Below are positions 1 through 3,711 of a stretch of DNA of 8,581 bases, one piece after another (the first letter of the stretch is position 1; each line of letters begins with the position of its first letter). The notes under the pieces were generated by a model. It was not told where the DNA came from. It did not search any database and was given only the letters and a program-made list of their open reading frames with translations. Origin of the DNA: CAYNYI01 sp964401455 (GTDB taxonomy: Bacteria > Fibrobacterota > OXYB2-FULL-49-7 > CAYNYI01); the NCBI GenBank assembly GCA_964401455.1, contig CAYNYI010000112.1, positions 1 to 8,581 on the forward strand. The letters run 5' to 3'. A program made the translations under genes and the position numbers.

Positions 1-12
1 AGTACTAAGCTT

Positions 13-549
13 TCAAGCAGCCGCCGAATTTACAGAAAGAAAGATACACTCTCTTTTGAATTCTTTCAGATTTTCCCGGAAATTTCCTGTTTTTTCAATT
101 CTCCTGCTGAAAGCGACATAATTAGTCTGATCACTGAAAAGGACATTCACTTTTATTTCATTTTCAATCCGCACAAGACATGGCACAATAAATCTGTATG
201 TTACCTTCTTATCAGCGTCTATCTCCGCGGCAAATTCATCTACAATATCGGGTTTTATTGTTTTACCGTTAACAAAAAGTTTCATGAAAAAATTAAAATC
301 TTTTACATTGGAAAAATAATCGGAGTAAACCGCGTCTGTCTCAATATCGTTAAAAGCCCCGTCTCCATCATAGTCACAGTTTGATATCACGTCCGCACTC
401 CACCAATCTCCCCATTTCCATTGAATCTCGATGCCTGTCAAATAACCGTTTTCAACAACCGGTCCGATACCGGCTGTTATAAAAAGATGAGGATGTCCAA
501 AAGCAGACAAAGCGGTAAAAAAAATAATTAGTATATTTTTTCTCACCAA
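13..549 (-). CDS. DUF1007 family periplasmic metal-associated protein
   Basis: 178 residues counted from TTG at 549; GTG at 546 is an equally good start, since AGGA lies 5 bases before the TTG and 8 before the GTG. A signal peptide (basic start, hydrophobic residues 6-17) is followed directly by HPHLFI at 19-24, the hallmark of DUF1007 proteins. Cleavage after Gly18 would put the HPH motif at the mature N-terminus. Residues 59-70 (DYDGDGAFNDIE) form an EF-hand-like loop with Asp59, Asp61, Asp63 and Glu70 as likely metal ligands, also usual in the family. The gene follows the NicO-type transporter by 12 bases on the same strand. DUF1007 is often next to or fused with NicO transporters, so a role in handling Ni, Co or another divalent ion is likely. 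The exact function is not established. Identification is from motifs and context. Confidence 0.87.
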   Translation of the reverse strand: MVRKNILIIFFTALSAFGHPHLFITAGIGPVVENGYLTGIEIQWKWGDWWSADVISNCDYDGDGAFNDIETDAVYSDYFSNVKDFNFFMKLFVNGKTIKPDIVDEFAAEIDADKKVTYRFIVPCLVRIENEIKVNVLFSDQTNYVAFSRRIEKTGNFRENLKEFKRECIFLSVNSAAA

Positions 550-561
550 CAGCTTCCTGGT

Positions 562-1317
562 TTAAAAAAGATAGGTTAGCCAGATAGCCGATCCGATAAA
601 TATTATTACCGCGATAGAAGCATACTGAATAAATTCCGCAATTCTCTCTGAATTTTTGAGCTTCTTTTCGGAAAAACTGAGCATACCATCTCTGGCCTTT
701 ATAGAAAACGCTCCTATTACACTTAAAAGAAAAAACATTCCTGTAGATATACTGGCGACAACTAAAAGGCCCAGCATAACATTTCCTTTCGAAATAGCAA
801 GCATCATTATCATTATCGCCACCGGGCATGGAACCAGTCCGGCCGAAAACCCGGTGAGCAATATGCCTCTGCCGTTTTCAAATCCTGCTTCTCTACCCTG
901 CTTCCTTTTTTTTCTGCTTCTCAGTTTTATTATCAGAAATATTATTCCTGTAAGAGTTATCAGTATTCCGCTCATCAGCATAAAATAACCCTGGATTTTA
1001 ATATGCATCATTCCTTTAATTCCGGTAAAAATAAAAGCGAATAGAAAAGACAGTATAACTGCCGAACCGTTATGAATTATAGAAATTATACCTGCCAGAA
1101 AGACGGATTTTTTCAGAGGATATTTTTCCTTGAGGAAAAAAGAGAGTACAAGAGCTTTTCCGTGTCCGGGTCCGGCTGAATGGACTAGGCCGTACAGGAA
1201 AGAAAAAAATATAAGTGCCGCTATTATGGACACACCCGGTGTATCAAAGGACTGATGTACAAGACTGTTTATCAGTCCATCCAGACTGCGCAGTGTTTCT
1301 ATGAAAATTTCCGGCAT
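562..1317 (-). CDS. NicO/RcnA-type nickel/cobalt transporter
   Basis: 251-residue inner-membrane protein with about six hydrophobic segments (roughly 30-47, 72-97, 110-132, 152-175, 178-203 and 229-250). HSAGPGHGK at 46-54 and GLVPCPVAI at 160-168 are signature motifs of the NicO superfamily (RcnA efflux pumps and NiCoT-like permeases), and His82 in the second segment is a further candidate ligand. The loop between the third and fourth segments (about 133-150) is basic and lacks the long His-rich stretch of Escherichia coli RcnA, so substrate and direction of transport cannot be assigned. It is the first gene of a two-gene minus-strand unit with the DUF1007 protein. ATG at 1317 is chosen because a stop codon (TAA) lies in frame a few codons upstream; no clear Shine-Dalgarno sequence precedes it. 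No metal-responsive regulator gene is visible nearby. Confidence 0.88.
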   Translation of the reverse strand: MPEIFIETLRSLDGLINSLVHQSFDTPGVSIIAALIFFSFLYGLVHSAGPGHGKALVLSFFLKEKYPLKKSVFLAGIISIIHNGSAVILSFLFAFIFTGIKGMMHIKIQGYFMLMSGILITLTGIIFLIIKLRSRKKRKQGREAGFENGRGILLTGFSAGLVPCPVAIMIMMLAISKGNVMLGLLVVASISTGMFFLLSVIGAFSIKARDGMLSFSEKKLKNSERIAEFIQYASIAVIIFIGSAIWLTYLF

Positions 1318-1401
1318 ATTAAAGTGAATATAATAAAATTACGGGCATCTTAAAAAGGGGGCCATCTTTCGCCCTCACTCCGATGCTGGGTCTTTCTTTG
1401 T

Positions 1402-1451
1402 CATTGCCCTGTCCCCTGGTCAAGCCAGAGGACAGGCGTGACCAGGCAATG
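1402..1451. repeat. Nested inverted repeats forming two exclusive hairpins
   Basis: Fold A pairs CTGTCCCCTGG (1409-1419) with CCAGAGGACAG (1425-1435): 11 bp, one mismatch, five-base loop. The outer arms CATTGCC (1402-1408) and GGCAATG (1445-1451) also pair. Fold B pairs CCTGGTCAAGCC (1415-1426) with GGCGTGACCAGG (1435-1446): 12 bp, one mismatch, eight-base loop. The two inner folds share bases and cannot coexist. On the minus strand the structure would lie in a leader of the NicO gene, 85-134 bases before its start, if transcription begins upstream. A dispersed palindromic repeat is the simpler explanation. Confidence 0.6.
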
Positions 1452-1612
1452 CATTTTTAAAATCGTCCAGGAAATCCCGGACCGGATATATGGGCAGGGC
1501 GCGCCGCCCAATGCTATTAAGTTTGTCTAGAAAAAACAATCCTTCTATTGCATTGATTCAATAGCTTTTTTAAGCAAAAGATGGGGGATTCAGGTCAACG
1601 TTTTATCTATAA

Positions 1613-1633
1613 TTAAAATTTCTGATGAGACAT
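1613..1633 (-). other. Six-codon ORF behind a consensus ribosome-binding site
   Basis: On the minus strand AGGAGG (1644-1639) is followed at the ideal five-base spacing by ATG (1633-1631), then codons for MSHQKF and TAA (1615-1613). This is a better translation start than those of the NicO and AraC genes. It may be a leader peptide upstream of the NicO operon, the remnant start of a lost gene, or chance. I see no continuing reading frame that restores a protein. Confidence 0.25.
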
Positions 1634-1645
1634 GGTTTCCTCCTA

Positions 1646-1688
1646 TGGACTAAAGTAACACAATTAATTTAAATAATTACTTTGTCCA
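1646..1688. repeat. Bulged inverted repeat with 18-base spacer
   Basis: The left arm 1646-1658 (TGGAC, an extra T, then AAAGTAA) pairs with TTACTTTGTCCA at 1677-1688: 12 bp with a single bulged T at 1651. The spacer (1659-1676) is almost all A/T. It lies just upstream, on the minus strand, of the AGGAGG ribosome-binding site at 1644-1639, so it could be an operator or a leader stem-loop for minus-strand transcription. Confidence 0.5.
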
Positions 1689-1750
1689 ATTCCATCTGAA
1701 GCAAAACACCCGGAACTAAAAGAAACAGATAAACAAAAACATTTTGAAAA

Positions 1751-1856
1751 GGAGGTAGGGTAGGTTATATTATTATCACCTTGCCATTATTCTGCTTATT
1801 CCAGTCGCCCTACGGGCTCCTTCCATAAGCAGAATAATGGCATCTGTCAACCTACC
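1751..1856. repeat. MITE/REP-like palindromic element
   Basis: TGCCATTATTCTGCTTAT (1782-1799) is repeated exactly as its reverse complement at 1825-1842, giving an 18-bp perfect stem. The 25-base loop contains a second small hairpin (GCCC-TAC-GGGC, about 1807-1817). Outside the stem, GGTAGGTT (1759-1766) pairs with AACCTACC (1849-1856). A looser match continues outward (AGGA at the left edge, TCCT at 1866-1869), like imperfect terminal repeats of a roughly 120-base element. No transposase is present and I see no clear target-site duplication. A non-autonomous element (MITE or a RAYT-mobilised REP doublet) is the likeliest reading; a cis-regulatory stem-loop is the alternative. Confidence 0.6.
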
Positions 1857-1958
1857 GGAAATACTTCCTAATAGTAAATAAAAACAAGGTTTCAGCCGGT
1901 TTTTTTTGCCTGTTGCCCGGCAAAAAAATATCAATAATACCCCTATTAAGAAATCTAT

Positions 1959-1983
1959 TAAATAATGTGATGCGCATTATTTA
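1959..1983. promoter_or_regulatory. Operator-like 9-7-9 palindrome upstream of regulator gene
   Basis: TAAATAATG (1959-1967) and CATTATTTA (1975-1983) are perfect inverted copies around a seven-base spacer. The right arm covers the place where a -35 box should be for the -10 at 1996-2001, where no good -35 sequence is present. This arrangement suits a regulator-dependent promoter. Autoregulation by the downstream AraC-type protein is inferred. Confidence 0.45.
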
Positions 1984-1995
1984 TATTTTGTGCTG

Positions 1996-2001
1996 TATAC
2001 T
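1996..2001 (+). promoter_or_regulatory. Candidate -10 box for the CBM9-AraC regulator gene
   Basis: TATACT matches the sigma-70 -10 consensus at five of six positions. At 17-base spacing the -35 position reads CGCATT, a very poor match, so activator dependence or chance must be considered. The implied leader to ATG 2046 is about 37 bases. Confidence 0.35.
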
Positions 2002-2045
2002 AAAAACAAACAAATTTATATTTTAATTTCCCCGCCGCCTTTAAA

Positions 2046-3557
2046 ATGACTGAAAAAACATATATCATATTGATTATTATGTTTATGAGCGCATGCCTTT
2101 GCAGGTCTTCACCTGTAATAAAATATTTTAATATCAAAGAACCGACAACAATTAAATCTGACTCAATCCTGCTTAAATTTGAGACGGAATCATTTCTGCG
2201 GCCCATAAAAGAGACACGCATATTTATGCAATATACAGACAGCGCCTATAATATACAAAAAAAGCGTGTCTCAGTTTCTAATGATAAAAATCATTTTGGT
2301 ATTATTGATTTGTCAGACATACCGGACCAGCATTTCTGGAATTTCGGGTTTTATATAGAGTCTGAGGATTCTGCCGGAGAAAACAGCCGTCTGTCTACTT
2401 TTGAAGAAGGCATCTCTATGCAATTGTTAAGAGACAGTGCCGGATTTGACAAAAAGGTCTTTTCGGAATACACAAATACGTCTGTAAATATAGACGGAAA
2501 CCTGCGGGAATGGGATAAAAAGGGAGTTACATGGTATTCTTACGGAAGTGATACGCTTTATACTCAATTCGGGTCACAGTGGGACCGGGGCTATCTGTAC
2601 TTTGCTGTCAGGGTACTGGACAGGAATATCCGTACTATAACCAAAGAAAAAGTCCTCAGAAAATTGATGCACGGTTTTTATAAGGGAGAAATGCTTTATC
2701 AGGTATACGAGGGTGACGCTGTTGAATTTTGTCTTGATTTCTCAGGAACCCGGCCAGTGTGGAAAGATTCTTTGTCCCCGGAAATAATAATTGCTCCGGA
2801 TAACAGCTGGCTTGGAACAATTTTTGACGCAAAGAACTCATCTGAAATAAAATGGGGAAAGCATGTTGATTTTAAAGCAAAAAGAGATGATTCCGGTTAT
2901 ACTATAGAGGCTGCTTTCCCCTGGAAAAATATGCCGGATAAAAAAAAACCTTTTCAAGGCAGAATACTCGGATTTGATATTTTTACAACTAACAGAGATA
3001 CAGTATATATTACAGCCGGCGGAAAGATAAACAATACTGATTTTTACTCATGGTCAGGGCTTCTTAGATGTCATAACGATATTCCAGCAAAGTGGGGACT
3101 TCTTGAACTTAGAGGCGGTTACCTTCTATTGCGGCAGTTTCTTATTCCATTAATAATCTTTGTCAGCGTTTTCCTAGTCTTTTTATGGAAATGGGCAAAA
3201 AACAAATCTATATCAGGCAGTGCTTCCAAAGAATCAAAAAACATATTGTGCGACAGGATTATAGAAACGATATCCGAAAGTTATATGGACGAAACCCTTT
3301 CCGCGGAATTTATTGCTGACAAGCTGAGCATTACTCCGAACTATGTCGGCAAGGTCCTTAAAAATCAAACCGGTAAAAGCGTTCCTTATTATATAAATTA
3401 TATACGTATAGAAAAGGCCAAAGAACTGCTTATTAAAAGCAATCTTAATATCTCTCAGATATCCTATAATACAGGATACAGTAATCCTTCTGTCTTTTCA
3501 AGAAAATTTACAGAATTTACCAAGATGTCACCCTCTGAATTCAGAAAAAAAGCATAA
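2046..3557 (+). CDS. Membrane-anchored AraC-type regulator with CBM9-like sensor domain
   Basis: 503 residues. Residues 5-18 are a hydrophobic N-terminal anchor or signal; MSAC at 14-17 resembles a lipobox but has Met instead of Leu at -3. Residues about 24-125 look like a beta-sandwich. Residues about 143-356 resemble a CBM9/DOMON-like sugar-binding domain, with VNIDGNLREW at 147-156, DRGYLYFAVRVLD at 180-192, GDAVEFCLDF at 223-232 and YTIEAAFPW at 285-293. A TM helix spans about 364-381. The C-terminal 401-503 is a clear AraC DNA-binding domain with two helix-turn-helix units (about 418-438 and 467-490) and the family end 'FTKMSPSEFRKKA'. Predicted topology is sensor in the periplasm and DNA-binding domain in the cytoplasm. 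ATG 2046 gives the complete anchor; no Shine-Dalgarno sequence is visible. It lies directly upstream of an exported glycoside hydrolase, its likely target. The ligand is unknown. Confidence 0.87.
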   Translation: MTEKTYIILIIMFMSACLCRSSPVIKYFNIKEPTTIKSDSILLKFETESFLRPIKETRIFMQYTDSAYNIQKKRVSVSNDKNHFGIIDLSDIPDQHFWNFGFYIESEDSAGENSRLSTFEEGISMQLLRDSAGFDKKVFSEYTNTSVNIDGNLREWDKKGVTWYSYGSDTLYTQFGSQWDRGYLYFAVRVLDRNIRTITKEKVLRKLMHGFYKGEMLYQVYEGDAVEFCLDFSGTRPVWKDSLSPEIIIAPDNSWLGTIFDAKNSSEIKWGKHVDFKAKRDDSGYTIEAAFPWKNMPDKKKPFQGRILGFDIFTTNRDTVYITAGGKINNTDFYSWSGLLRCHNDIPAKWGLLELRGGYLLLRQFLIPLIIFVSVFLVFLWKWAKNKSISGSASKESKNILCDRIIETISESYMDETLSAEFIADKLSITPNYVGKVLKNQTGKSVPYYINYIRIEKAKELLIKSNLNISQISYNTGYSNPSVFSRKFTEFTKMSPSEFRKKA

Positions 3558-3574
3558 TACAAGGCTTTTCCCAG

Positions 3575-3589
3575 AAATAATCATTATTT
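3575..3589. promoter_or_regulatory. Candidate regulator site upstream of the hydrolase gene
   Basis: AAATAAT-C-ATTATTT is a perfect 7-bp palindrome around one base. Its right half, CATTATTT (3582-3589), equals eight of the nine bases of the right arm of the palindrome at 1975-1983. The spacing between half-sites differs and the sequence is A/T-rich, so a shared binding site is only a hypothesis. Confidence 0.3.
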
Positions 3590-3613
3590 TGAAGAAAAAG
3601 TAATGTTTTTTTA

Positions 3614-3642
3614 TTGATATAAAAGAGAAAAAATTCTGTAAA
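3614..3642 (+). promoter_or_regulatory. Candidate promoter of the secreted hydrolase gene
   Basis: TTGATA (3614-3619, five of six to consensus) is separated by 17 bases from TGTAAA (3637-3642, four of six). An alternative -10 is TATAAA at 3618-3623, which would place the palindrome at 3575-3589 near -41 to -55, a common activator position. No GC-rich terminator hairpin separates this region from the regulator gene, so readthrough is also possible. Confidence 0.3.
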
Positions 3643-3711
3643 AGCTGTATATTAACAACAATTTAAAACAAAATGTTTCTTGTAAAATTCAGGCAAAAGA
3701 GAGACTTAGTT

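Larger units (their letters stand above)
1318..2045. other. 728-base divergent intergenic region rich in inverted repeats
   Basis: This spacer separates the minus-strand metal operon from the plus-strand regulator. I see no full-length gene. It holds the exclusive hairpins at 1402-1451, a small GC hairpin (GGGCG 1497-1501 with CGCCC 1505-1509), a bulged inverted repeat at 1646-1688 with an adjacent ribosome-binding site and mini-ORF, a MITE/REP-like palindrome at 1751-1856, an A/T-flanked inverted repeat at 1901-1928 and an operator-like palindrome at 1959-1983. The density of palindromes suggests mobile or REP-like insertions plus regulatory DNA. Confidence 0.7.

Noticed and set aside
452..988. 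Additional reading frames on both strands inside the NicO/DUF1007 operon
   Set aside because: They lie out of frame or antisense to two genes with clear family motifs and show no recognisable domain.
1545..1571. CTATTG / CAATAG stem followed by CTTTTTT as a plus-strand terminator
   Set aside because: The stem is only 6 bp and A/T-rich, and no plus-strand gene lies upstream of it.
1901..1928. TTTTTTTGCC / GGCAAAAAAA inverted repeat as a terminator
   Set aside because: The T-run is on the 5' side and the A-run on the 3' side of the stem on both strands, the reverse of an intrinsic terminator. It also lies between divergent promoters, where no transcript needs to end.
2000..2221. Minus-strand 73-codon frame over the start of the regulator
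   Set aside because: It is antisense to the regulator's signal and N-terminal region, has no domain, and overlaps the promoter.
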